DNA of 64,000 nucleotides from Labrys monachus (GTDB lineage: Bacteria > Pseudomonadota > Alphaproteobacteria > Rhizobiales > Labraceae): NCBI RefSeq assembly GCF_030814655.1, contig NZ_JAUSVK010000001.1, positions 2,995,501-3,059,500 on the forward strand, written 5' to 3'. Of this stretch, positions 46,943 to 55,319 are shown piece by piece (position 1 is the first letter of the stretch; every line of letters begins with the position of its first letter). The translations under genes and the position numbers were made by a program. The notes under the pieces were generated by a model. It was not told where the DNA came from. It worked only from the letters and a program-made list of their open reading frames with translations, and did not search any database.

Positions 46943-49633
46943 ATGCTGGAAACCGACATGACGCTGCCGCTCGCCACCTATCGCCTCCAATTCCGCAACG
47001 GGATGACATTCGACCGCGCCGTCGAACTGGTGCCCTATCTGAAGCGGCTCGGGGTGAGCCATCTCTATGCCTCTCCCATTTTTACCGCGACGCAGGGCTC
47101 CACGCATGGCTACGACGTCTGCAGCCATCTCGAATTCGATCCGGCTCTCGGCGGCCAGGCAGGATTCGATCGGCTGAGCGAGGCCCTCAAGCGCGCCGGC
47201 CTCGGGCTCGTCCTCGATATCGTACCCAACCACATGGCCGCGTCGCTGGAAAACGACTGGTGGCGGAGCGTCGTCGAATGGGGCGGCAGAAGCCCCTATC
47301 GCTTCCATTTCGATATCGACCGCGACGAGAAGCTCACCCTTCCGATCCTCGGCTCCTCCTTTGCCGACGCCCTCGCCAGGGGCGAGTTCGCCGTGCGGCC
47401 GGATGGCGGCACGGGAAGGCTTGTCTTCGCCTATTTCGACCACGCTTTGCCGCTCGATCCCGCGAGCTATGACGACATCCTGCGTCTGACCGGCGAGCCG
47501 CTCGGCGCCATGATCGCGGCATGCGCCCGGCAGGCAGAGCCCGCGTCCGAGCACCGGATGCACCGGGACATAAGGGCGCTGCTGGCGGACGAGCCGGCCG
47601 CGGCCCGGCTCGAACAGGCCCTCGCGGCGCTGTCGAAGGAGCCCGGCTTCCTCGACGGCGTCCATGCCGCGCAATCCTGGCGGCTCCTGTTCTGGAAGGA
47701 CGCCCGCCGGCATCTGAGCTACCGGCGCTTCTTCGAGATCACCGGGCTCGTCGGCGTGCGGGTCGAGGACGCGCAGGTGTTCGACGATGTGCACCGTTTC
47801 ATCCTCGACCTCGTGCGCTCCGGCCGCGTGGATGGCCTGCGGGTCGATCATGTCGACGGCCTGGCCGATCCCACCGGCTATCTCGAGCGCCTGAGGCGGG
47901 AAATCGGGCCGGATGTCTACCTCACCGTCGAAAAGATCCTCGGGGAGGGGGAAGACCTTCCCTCGGAATGGCCGATCGCGGGCACGACCGGCTATGAATT
48001 CATCGCGGCGCTGGCCGACCTGCTCGTGGACGGCGGCCGCAAGGCGGCCCTGGACGAAAGTTACGCCTTGGCCGTCGGCGCGGTGCCCGATCTGGAAGCC
48101 GAGAGGCTGCAGGCCAAACGCCTGATGACCGGGCGCAATTTCGAGACCGAAATGACGAAGCTCGTCCGCCTCGCCGCCGCCGCGGCAGCGAATGACGTCA
48201 TTTCGCTGGGAGCGGACAGCCTGTCTCGGGCGATCGCCGGCTTGATCGCCGCCTTTCCGGTCTACCGCACCTACGGCACCGAGGCGGGCATGCCGGAGCC
48301 TGATCGCTATCTCCTCGATGAGGTCGCCCGGCGCGTCCCGATCGGGGAGGGGAACGATGGCGAGGCGTTGCGTTTCGTGCTTGGCCTTCTGAAGGGGGAG
48401 GCGTCCGGCAAAGACGCCGGCCGCGCGGCGGAGTTCCGGCTCCGCTTCCAGCAGCTGACCGGCCCGGTCACGGCAAAGGCGGTCGAGGATACGCTGTTCT
48501 ACCGTTGCAACCGCTTCATCGCGGCCAATGAGGTCGGATGCGATCCGGCGGTAGCCTATGGCTCGCTCCAGCGCTTCCACGAGGCGATGGTCCGCCGCGC
48601 GCGCCTGCAGCCCCTGGGCATGTCCACCACGGCGACGCATGACACCAAGCGCGGCGAGGATGCACGGGCCCGGCTCTATGCGCTCAGCGAGGCGCCGGAT
48701 GCCTGGGGCGGCGCCGTCGCACGCTGGCGCGGCATGCATGCCGGGCTGGTGCGTGCGCTTGCGGGCGGACCGGCGCCCGAGCCGGAGACCGAATGGCTTC
48801 TCTACCAGGCGCTCGCCGGTGTCTGGCCGGAAGGAGCCGAAAGCGCTGGCAGAGCAGCCCTACAAGATCTCTCCGCGCGTTTCATCGGCTATGTCGAAAA
48901 ATCGCTGCGGGAGGCCAAGCGCCGCACGAATTGGGAGGACGTCGACGAAGTCTATGAGGACGCGGTCAAATCCTATGCCGGACGGCTGGTCTCGGACGAG
49001 AACCGTGCTTTCCTCGTGGATTTCGCGGCGGCCCTCGCCCCCTTCATAAAGGCAGGGACGCTCAACAGCCTCACCCAGACGCTGGTCAAGATGACGGCGC
49101 CCGGCATTCCCGACATCTATCAGGGAGCCGAGATGCAGGATCTGAGCCTCGTCGATCCCGACAACCGACGGCCGGTCGACGTCCGCGAGCTGTCCCGCGG
49201 GCTCGACGACGACGCTTCCCATGCCGCCGGCGAGCCTTGGCTCGGCTTCAAGCAGCATCTGATCGCGCGATGCCTGGAATTGCGCCGTGCCCATCCGACC
49301 CTCTTCGAAGCGGGCAGCTACGTTCCGCTCGAGGTCACCGGCCCCGGCAGCGGCCATGTCGTGGCGTTTGCCCGCGTCCTCGGCGAGGAAGCGGCGATAT
49401 CCGTCGCGCCGCGGCTCGCCTTCGGCTTCGCGGGGAGGGGAGAGACGCCGCCATGGACTGAAGCCGTGATCGATCTTGGCGCGTTGGGCCGGGAGCGCAT
49501 GCTGACCGACGTCCTGACGGGACGGCGTTTCGATCCGGCCTCCCGCCTTTCCGTCGCCGCCGTGCTGCAGGCCGGTCCGGTGGCGCTGCTCACGACGATG
49601 GGGAGCGGCGCCATCCCTTCGGAGCCATCCTGA
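46943..49633 (+). CDS. treY: malto-oligosyltrehalose synthase TreY
   Basis: An 896-residue GH13 intramolecular transglycosylase converting the reducing-end maltose unit of maltodextrin to a trehalose unit. It opens with LPLATYRLQFRNGMTFDRAVELVPYLKRLG. The catalytic Asp is in VDGLRVDHVDGL (about 295), Glu in VEKILGEGEDLP (about 330), and a third motif is TTATHDTKRGEDAR (about 565). Family-specific long insert present. ATG 46943 (or 46958) fits the family start; the more upstream frame does not. With TreZ it completes glycogen-to-trehalose conversion. Confidence 0.95.
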   Translation: MLETDMTLPLATYRLQFRNGMTFDRAVELVPYLKRLGVSHLYASPIFTATQGSTHGYDVCSHLEFDPALGGQAGFDRLSEALKRAGLGLVLDIVPNHMAASLENDWWRSVVEWGGRSPYRFHFDIDRDEKLTLPILGSSFADALARGEFAVRPDGGTGRLVFAYFDHALPLDPASYDDILRLTGEPLGAMIAACARQAEPASEHRMHRDIRALLADEPAAARLEQALAALSKEPGFLDGVHAAQSWRLLFWKDARRHLSYRRFFEITGLVGVRVEDAQVFDDVHRFILDLVRSGRVDGLRVDHVDGLADPTGYLERLRREIGPDVYLTVEKILGEGEDLPSEWPIAGTTGYEFIAALADLLVDGGRKAALDESYALAVGAVPDLEAERLQAKRLMTGRNFETEMTKLVRLAAAAAANDVISLGADSLSRAIAGLIAAFPVYRTYGTEAGMPEPDRYLLDEVARRVPIGEGNDGEALRFVLGLLKGEASGKDAGRAAEFRLRFQQLTGPVTAKAVEDTLFYRCNRFIAANEVGCDPAVAYGSLQRFHEAMVRRARLQPLGMSTTATHDTKRGEDARARLYALSEAPDAWGGAVARWRGMHAGLVRALAGGPAPEPETEWLLYQALAGVWPEGAESAGRAALQDLSARFIGYVEKSLREAKRRTNWEDVDEVYEDAVKSYAGRLVSDENRAFLVDFAAALAPFIKAGTLNSLTQTLVKMTAPGIPDIYQGAEMQDLSLVDPDNRRPVDVRELSRGLDDDASHAAGEPWLGFKQHLIARCLELRRAHPTLFEAGSYVPLEVTGPGSGHVVAFARVLGEEAAISVAPRLAFGFAGRGETPPWTEAVIDLGALGRERMLTDVLTGRRFDPASRLSVAAVLQAGPVALLTTMGSGAIPSEPS

Positions 49634-49861
49634 CGAAACGCGGCGCCGATGAAGCGATCGACAAGCGGGCGCGCTTCGAGGATGTTGTGCAGGATCTTCT
49701 CTTCGATCCCATCGGCCGCGAAAACGCAGGACAGATCCTGGCGGGTATCCGGAAGGGCGGTGGAGAGGTCGGCCCTCGGGGCAAGGTCGCCTCGTCGTCA
49801 CCGGATCCGGGCCGGCCGATCCGCGAACGCCGGCCTTCACCGCGATGGAGCCTGAACGCCC

Positions 49862-50851
49862 ATGATGATCGTGCAACGCCTCGTCTCCGCCGGCAGCGGC
49901 GACAAGCTCGAACGCCATTTGATAGAGCCCGGCGAGCAATTGCCGGCCGATGCCCGCTGGATCGATCTTCTCGAGCCGACGCGGGAAGAGGACCGGCATG
50001 TCGAGGAACTCCTCGGCATCGCGGTGCCGACGCGCGACGACATGGTCGGGCTGGAGCCTTCCGAGCTGCTATGGACTGAAAATCGAGCCCGCTACATGAT
50101 CGCCCGGTTGCTGGTGAAGCCGGATGCCGGCGAGCCCGAGATGGCGGCGGTCACGTTCATCCTGACGGACAATACGCTGGTCACCGTCCGATACAGCGAG
50201 CCGAAATCCTTCGACATGTTCCTCAATCGGGCCACCAAGCCGGGCGGCTGCGGGAGGACGGCCGAAGCCCTCCTCGCCGGCCTGGTCGAGGCCATCATCA
50301 ACCGCGCCGCCGACATGCTGCAGGAGGCAGGCTCCCAGATCGATGCCGTCTCGGAGGCGGTGTTCAGGGAAACGGTGAGGCCGGGTGACCGCAACGCCTC
50401 GTTGCAGCGGACATTGCGCCTGCTGGGACGCCATGGCGACTTCGTCTCCAAGGCGCGCGAAAGCTTCGTATCGCTGGAGCGCATGCTGCTGTTCCTGTCG
50501 GCGAATTTCGACGCGGACCACGTCGCCCCGGAACTGCGCGAAGCGATCGGGACGACGCTGCGCGACCTCCAGTCCCTGGAGGAGCATGCGAGCTTTCAGT
50601 CCAACAAGATCCAGTTCCTGCTCGACGCGACACTGGGGCTCGTCAATCTCGAGCAGAACAACATCATCAAGCTGTTCTCCGTGATGGCGGTGATCTTCAT
50701 GCCCCCGACGCTGGTCGCGTCCGTCTACGGCATGAATTTCGAACATATGCCCGAACTGAAATGGGAGTATGGCTATCCCATGGCGCTCGGCATGATGGTG
50801 ATCGTCGCGGTCGCGCCCTATTTCCTGTTCCGCTGGAAGAACTGGCTCTGA
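49862..50851 (+). CDS. corA: CorA-family magnesium/divalent cation transporter
   Basis: A 329-residue CorA-type channel subunit. The long cytoplasmic N-terminal alpha/beta domain and stalk helix (about 1-265) precede two C-terminal transmembrane helices. The first ends in the diagnostic YGMN motif (ASVYGMNFEHMPEL, about 290), and the last is MALGMMVIVAVAPYFLF with a basic tail (RWKNWL). The 228 bases between treY and this gene contain no recognisable gene. Two consecutive ATGs at 49862 and 49865 are possible starts. Confidence 0.93.
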   Translation: MMIVQRLVSAGSGDKLERHLIEPGEQLPADARWIDLLEPTREEDRHVEELLGIAVPTRDDMVGLEPSELLWTENRARYMIARLLVKPDAGEPEMAAVTFILTDNTLVTVRYSEPKSFDMFLNRATKPGGCGRTAEALLAGLVEAIINRAADMLQEAGSQIDAVSEAVFRETVRPGDRNASLQRTLRLLGRHGDFVSKARESFVSLERMLLFLSANFDADHVAPELREAIGTTLRDLQSLEEHASFQSNKIQFLLDATLGLVNLEQNNIIKLFSVMAVIFMPPTLVASVYGMNFEHMPELKWEYGYPMALGMMVIVAVAPYFLFRWKNWL

Positions 50852-50865
50852 GGCAAGCCTGGCCC

Positions 50866-51363
50866 TTACGCGCCGCTCGTCTGGCCGCTCGTTTCCTGTG
50901 ACGCCTTCACCACGAGAACGGGCACCGATTTCGACGCCGGCACCTTGCTGCCTTCGGCATGGTGCCAGAGTGGCACCAAGGCGTTGAGCTCGGGATAATA
51001 GCCCGCGACGCATCCGCGCGGGATGGCATAGGGCACGACGCGCAGGCCCCGGACGATGCGCTCGACGCCATCCTGGGCGCCGGAGACGCGCGAAACCGTG
51101 TCGGCGTCGGCAAGGCCGAATACGTCCATGTCGGCAGGATTCATCAGGCAGATGTCGCGCGTGCCGCGGATGCCGCGGAAGCGATCGTCATAGCCATAGA
51201 CGGTGGTATTGAACTGGTCGTTGCTGCGCAGGGTGATGAGGCGAAGCGAGTCCGGCCGGATGCAGCCGTCGTCGAATCCGGTGGCGACGATGGCGCGCGC
51301 GGCTGCCCGCGCGCCGAAATATCGTTCTACGATTGAAAGCCATCGGCATCGCATCCATACCAA
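50866..51363 (-). pseudogene. 3' remnant of a formate dehydrogenase/YdeP-type molybdopterin oxidoreductase alpha subunit
   Basis: An open frame of 165 codons. From about codon 35 onward it matches the C-terminal molydopterin dinucleotide-binding domain of FdhF/YdeP-like oxidoreductases: SLRLITLRSNDQFNTTVYGYDDRFRG, RGCVAGYYPELNALVPLWHHAE and SKVPASKSVPVLV are characteristic. The family is usually about 750 residues, so some 80 percent, including the catalytic Cys/Sec and iron-sulphur parts, is missing. The first 30 codons look unrelated, placing the break near 51260-51300. It is convergent with corA. Confidence 0.82.
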
Positions 51364-51778
51364 ATAGCATTTCCTCGACTAAACAATGTCTTACCGGCGA
51401 CAATTCCGACACCGGTTTCATTCCGTTGATGGCTCGCCGGGCGGTCGTTTCTATCTATAATCTGGGCAAGACCGCGAAGGGGGGTATCGGCTGCAGGCTT
51501 TCGCCCGGGGCGGGGCATCATGGGGCTCGGCGGTGCCTTACAGCCTCATTTCACTGGTTTCATATTGCTCGACAACTGTTTGCCAAACCTCACATTTCAG
51601 GCCTGGATGGCGACCGTCTGAAAGCCGGCAAGGGCGAACCGATGGGCGGGAGAGGGGGCATGACGGCCATCGAGGCACGCCTGATCGACGAGGGGCGGCC
51701 GAAGGGCCGCCCCTGCTGCCGAGATCCGGACGCCCTCGGGGAGCGGCGAACGGATCGCGGAGGACGGGCGAACCGCCG
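51364..51778. other. gene-free stretch beyond the oxidoreductase remnant
   Basis: About 415 bases with no supported gene. Composition is mixed. It holds the hairpin listed at 51692-51713. No fragment of the missing oxidoreductase or of a transposase was recognised here. Confidence 0.5.
51692..51713 (-). terminator. hairpin downstream of the KGG gene
   Basis: Nine-bp GC stem GGGGCGGCC / GGCCGCCCC with loop GAAG, 66 bases past the KGG gene stop on the minus strand. There is no T run; the terminator role is inferred. Confidence 0.5.
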
Positions 51779-52093
51779 TCAGCGATTGCCGCCGTGGGAC
51801 GCTTCGCCGCCCTTGCGGCCGGCTTCGGAGGCCCGGGTGCGGTCATTGGCGAAATTGCCGCCGGACGCCTGTCCGCCCTTGCGGCCGGCCTCGGATGCCA
51901 GCCCCGGATTGCGGGAAAAGCTCCGGCTCTCATTCGGCACGTTCTCGCCGCCCTTGCGCCCCGCTTCGGCAGCCAGGCCCGGATCCCGGGAGAAGCTGCG
52001 CTTTTCGGCCGGAACGCTCTGTCCGCCCTTGCTTGCGATACCGCGCTGCTTTTCGTCATCCATGGACGCAAATCCGCGATTGGATGTGCTCAT
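51779..52093 (-). CDS. KGG-repeat general stress protein
   Basis: A 104-residue hydrophilic protein made of KGG-motif repeats like GsiB/YciG-type stress proteins. The units are GIASKGGQSVPAEKRSFSRD, then PGLAAEAGRKGG, PGLASEAGRKGG and RASEAGRKGG, giving four KGG units. Such proteins are glycine-rich, probably disordered and desiccation- or starvation-induced. AGGGAG lies 5-6 bases before the ATG. A perfect EcfG-type promoter lies about 50 bases upstream, indicating general stress regulon membership. Confidence 0.92.
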   Translation of the reverse strand: MSTSNRGFASMDDEKQRGIASKGGQSVPAEKRSFSRDPGLAAEAGRKGGENVPNESRSFSRNPGLASEAGRKGGQASGGNFANDRTRASEAGRKGGEASHGGNR

Positions 52094-52143
52094 GACAATC
52101 TCCCTTCATCGCCTCACCTCGATGTGCCGAGGCACGAGCGACA

Positions 52144-52168
52144 AACGACCTGAGACTTTCCGGGTTCC
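52144..52168 (-). promoter_or_regulatory. EcfG-type general stress promoter of the KGG gene
   Basis: On the minus strand, GGAAC, 16 bases, CGTT: an exact match to the alphaproteobacterial EcfG (PhyR-NepR-EcfG cascade) consensus. The -10 element is about 50 bases upstream of the KGG start codon, with no other gene between. Confidence 0.8.
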
Positions 52169-52914
52169 GTAAGAAATGGGCCACCACAAGAAATGCCGAG
52201 CCGACGCTTCGCTGAAATTCAGTCATATCCAGTTATTTTGAGAGATATACGTTTGATATATACGAAATATAAGGCTATTTCAACCAAAATACATTATGTA
52301 TTTATGAAATATTCACCCAGTAACTCTTTTTGATTTTCGGTATTATTTCAAGCACGTAAGCCATTCCGTATTTGCGCCAACCGACGCTTGACGATGGCGG
52401 GGCCGGTTGGGTGCGCGCGAGGGCTTGGATAACCCCCGCAATCGCGTGCGGGCCGGCACCCGCCGTCCCAGAGGCCTGCGAGAGAAATTCGGCTTCGACG
52501 CATTGCGATTTTTGCATAACCTATTGTTCGGACTATTTTTTAATCAAAACCTCCGTCGATGTTTCCGAATTCTCCATCGGCTCGATGCAGGACGGGACAT
52601 CGGAGCTTATGCGCGTCGAAGCCGGACATGCCGCTGCGCCGGCCCAACAGGGTGCGGTGCCAAGCCACAGTTTCCGGAGACTTCACTTCGAGACCACACG
52701 CCCGGCACCGATCCCGGATCGTTCCAGCCCCACGCAATGGCAAGCCTAAAATATTCCATAATATATCTTATGCGAATAAAGCCTTGACCCTTCCGGCACG
52801 ATTCCGAGGCCTCAGCCGCCGCGTTCGCCGCTCTCGCCTCCTTTCGGCTTGCCGCATGTGCGGCATGGCGCTATCGCCCGTCGCTTCGGTTTCATCGCCT
52901 ATGTCGAGAGCGTC
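52169..52914. other. AT-rich, gene-poor island
   Basis: About 750 bases with no recognisable gene. Bases 52200-52350 and patches at 52510-52560 and 52745-52785 are strikingly AT-rich against the roughly two-thirds GC background. Short open frames on both strands have no family features. It may be a transferred remnant or a silenced regulatory region; there are no terminal repeats or transposase pieces. Confidence 0.55.
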
Positions 52915-53857
52915 ATGCTGACCCGTCTTTTCCCCCTGTGGGCCGTGCTGGTTTCCATCGCCGCCTATGCCGTGCCCGCGGCGTTCCTGCCGATTGCGCC
53001 AGCGGTGACATGGCTGCTCGCCCTGATCATGTTCGCCATGGGCGTCACGCTCCAGCTCGCGGACTTCCGGCGGATACTGTCGCGCCCGGCGCCGGTGATC
53101 GCCGGCCTCTTGCCTGCACTACCTGATCATGCCGCTCGCGGCGTGGCTGATCGCCAAGGCGCTGCAGATGCCGCCGGAGCTGTCGGCCGGGATGATCCTG
53201 GTGGGCAGCGTCGCCAGCGGCACGGCCTCGACCGTCATGGTTTATCTGTCCGGCGGCGACGTGGCGCTGTCTGTGACCATCAGCGCGCTGTCGACCTTCG
53301 TCGGCGTGGTGGCGACGCCCCTGCTGACGCGGCTCTACGTCTCCGCGGAGATCGCCGTCGACATCGGCGGCCTACTGTGGAGCATCCTGCAGATCGTCGC
53401 CATCCCGGTCGTGCTCGGCGTCGTCGTCAACCACCTGCTGCATCGCGCGGTCAAGCGGGTCGAGCCGGCCTTGCCCCTGATCTCGATGGCGGCGATCCTC
53501 GCGATCATCGGCACGGTGGTGGCAGGCGCCCAGGGCAGCATCGCCACGGTCGGCCCGGTGGTCCTGGTCGGCGTCGTCCTGCACAACGGCCTCGGCCTGC
53601 TCGGCGGCTATTGGGGCGGCCGGCTGCTGGGCTTCGACGAGTCGGTCTGCCGCACGCTCGCCCTCGAAGTCGGCATGCAGAACTCGGGACTGGCCGCGAC
53701 CCTGGGCCGGGTTTATTTCTCGCCACTGGCGGCTTTGCCCGGCGCCCTGTTTTCGGTCTGGCACAATCTCTCGGGGTCGCTGCTGGCCGGATGGTGGTCG
53801 TCCCGTCCGCCCGTGCGCGGGCCTTCGGCGTCCGACGCGGCGTCGCGGCTATCCTGA
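52915..53857 (+). pseudogene. bile acid:sodium symporter (BASS) family transporter, single-base frameshift
   Basis: The first part (from ATG 52915, [21 protein letters not shown]..., [24 protein letters not shown]) is in one frame. The continuation ([52 protein letters not shown]...) is in another. Removing one C at 53113-53114 (CTCTTGCCTGCAC) rejoins them as [11 protein letters not shown], giving about 313 residues with the expected ten-helix pattern and [12 protein letters not shown]. It is either a recent inactivation or a sequence error; no internal start with a good ribosome-binding site was seen. Confidence 0.85.
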
Positions 53858-53875
53858 GCACCCGATCTCCGGCCA

Positions 53876-53934
53876 AAATAGTTAGGCAAATACAAAACTA
53901 TTTCTTGCATCCCGATCGGGATCGAGATAGTTAG
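53876..53934. promoter_or_regulatory. candidate ArsR-family operator region
   Basis: Inverted repeat AAATAGTT (53876-53883) / AACTATTT (53896-53903), spaced 12 bases. A second copy of ATAGTTAG lies at 53927-53934 just before the ArsR start at 53939; the first copy is at 53878-53885. Autoregulation by the adjacent gene is inferred. Confidence 0.5.
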
Positions 53935-53938
53935 TCAT

Positions 53939-54286
53939 ATGCCTAACCAACAAACGCCGCTCGATCTCGTCTTTCACGCCCTCTCCGATCCGACGCGCCG
54001 TGCCATCGTCGAAAGGCTGAGCCTCGGCCCGGCATCGGTGAGCGAACTGGCGCAGCCGGTTGCAATGTCGCTGCCTTCGGTGATGCAACATCTGCAGATC
54101 CTGGAGAGCAGCGGCCTCGTGCGTTCGGAGAAGGTCGGCCGCGTCCGTACCTGCCGCGTCGAACCGACAGCGCTTCAGGCCGTCGAGCGATGGGTGAACG
54201 AGCGGCGGCAGCGTTGGGAACAGCGTCTCGATCGGCTCGGCGATTATCTCGCTGCGCTTCCCGATGAACCCAGCCGGAAGGAATGA
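53939..54286 (+). CDS. ArsR/SmtB-family winged-helix regulator
   Basis: A 115-residue helix-turn-helix repressor. It opens with PLDLVFHALSDPTRRAIVERLSLGPASVSELAQPVAMSLPSVMQHLQILE, the standard ArsR fold, with recognition helix at about 50-62. No metal-binding Cys motif (ELCVCDL) is seen, so it belongs to the non-metal group that is commonly paired with SRPBCC/AHSA1 proteins. It lies 3 bases before such a gene and is probably cotranscribed. Confidence 0.92.
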   Translation: MPNQQTPLDLVFHALSDPTRRAIVERLSLGPASVSELAQPVAMSLPSVMQHLQILESSGLVRSEKVGRVRTCRVEPTALQAVERWVNERRQRWEQRLDRLGDYLAALPDEPSRKE

Positions 54287-54289
54287 TCC

Positions 54290-54763
54290 ATGTCCCAGCG
54301 TTCCGTCACCCACGCGACCTTCGCCCTGGAACGTCTCTATCCCGCCTCGCCTGCACGCGTGTTCAACGCCTTCGCCGATCCGCAGGCCAAGGCCCTCTGG
54401 TTCGGCGGGCCTGATGAATGGGTGAAGGGCGAGAGGACCTTCGATTTCCGCGTCGGCGGACGCGAGACCAGTTCGGGTGGCCCTGTCGGCGGCCAGATGC
54501 ATGCGTTCAACTGCCTCTACCAGGACATCGTGCCGAACGAGCGCATCATCTATACCTATGACATGGCCCTCGACGGCGTCAGGATATCGGTATCGCTGGC
54601 CATCATCGAGATCAGGGCGGACGGCGCGGGCACCCGGCTGGTGCTCACCGAACACGGCGCTTTCCTGGACGGCTACGACGATCCGGCCGGCCGGGAGCAC
54701 GGGACGGGCTGGCTGCTCGACAAGCTCGGGAAATCCCTCCAAGCCGATGCACCCGCCGCGTGA
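54290..54763 (+). CDS. SRPBCC family protein (AHSA1/activator-of-Hsp90-like)
   Basis: A 157-residue START-like lipid/hydrophobic-ligand cavity protein. Landmarks are LERLYPASPARVFNAFADPQAKALWFGGP (residues 13-41), FDFRVGG and YTYDMALDG, with TEHGAFLDGYDD near the end. ArsR-SRPBCC pairs are very common; ligand unknown. It directly follows the ArsR gene. Confidence 0.9.
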   Translation: MSQRSVTHATFALERLYPASPARVFNAFADPQAKALWFGGPDEWVKGERTFDFRVGGRETSSGGPVGGQMHAFNCLYQDIVPNERIIYTYDMALDGVRISVSLAIIEIRADGAGTRLVLTEHGAFLDGYDDPAGREHGTGWLLDKLGKSLQADAPAA

Positions 54764-54803
54764 TAGGCTGGAAGCATATGCGCCCCTCCTGCCCCGGCTC
54801 CCG

Positions 54804-55292
54804 ATGACCACCACAGCACCTTCCGGCACCGCATCGGCCGATCTTTCCGTCGATGCGGCCTTCTGCCGTCTTCTCTGCGGCAGTTTCGCCCGCATCGTCG
54901 GCGGCTTGCTTGTTCCCGCCTCGCTCCCCGAGGCCCAGGCCGCCGCCTGGCTTTATCGCGAAGCCCCCTTCTGCCTGCTCGCTCACGACACCGGCGACGA
55001 TCCAAAATTCATCTATGGAAACATGGCTGTGCAGCGATGTTTTGAATATGGATGGGAGGAGTTGACCCGGCTGCCGTCGCGTCTTTCCGCCGAGCAGCCG
55101 GACCGCGCCGAACGCCAGCGCCTGCTCGAGATGGTGCTTCGGCAGGGCTATATCAGCGATTATCAGGGCATACGCGTCGCCAGGTCCGGACGGCGCTTCC
55201 GGATCGAGGGGGCGACGGTCTGGGAATTGCGGGACGCCGACGGCCTGCGGCACGGCCAGGCCGCCATGTTCCGCTCGTGGCGGGATCTCTGA
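54804..55292 (+). CDS. MEKHLA domain protein
   Basis: A 162-residue protein with the PAS-like MEKHLA domain: AAAWLYREAPFCLLAHDTGDDPKFIYGNMAVQRCFEYGWEELTRLPSRLSAE (about residues 45-98) and a closing FRIEGATVWEL near 140. Bacterial members are single-domain and of unknown role. The start is ATG 54804, 40 bases after the SRPBCC stop; the longer open frame overlapping that gene is a shadow. It may be the third gene of the ArsR operon. Confidence 0.85.
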   Translation: MTTTAPSGTASADLSVDAAFCRLLCGSFARIVGGLLVPASLPEAQAAAWLYREAPFCLLAHDTGDDPKFIYGNMAVQRCFEYGWEELTRLPSRLSAEQPDRAERQRLLEMVLRQGYISDYQGIRVARSGRRFRIEGATVWELRDADGLRHGQAAMFRSWRDL

Positions 55293-55319
55293 GAAGCGCG
55301 ACGGGCGGGGAGCGGGGTC

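Noticed and set aside
46355-48739. Minus-strand frame of 794 codons opposite treZ/treY
   Set aside because: Antisense shadow of two full-length enzymes, with low-complexity Arg/Gly-rich translation.
49634-49861. Small minus-strand frame between treY and corA
   Set aside because: No recognisable domain or ribosome-binding site; treated as non-coding.
51538-52071. Minus-strand frame overlapping the KGG gene
   Set aside because: Out-of-frame shadow of the KGG repeats; Arg/Pro/Ala-rich without family features.
52302-52743. Short minus-strand frames in the AT-rich island as genes
   Set aside because: No start with a ribosome-binding site and no recognisable family; no transposase residues.
54645-55253. 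Minus-strand frame opposite the MEKHLA gene
   Set aside because: Antisense to a recognisable domain protein; no independent support.
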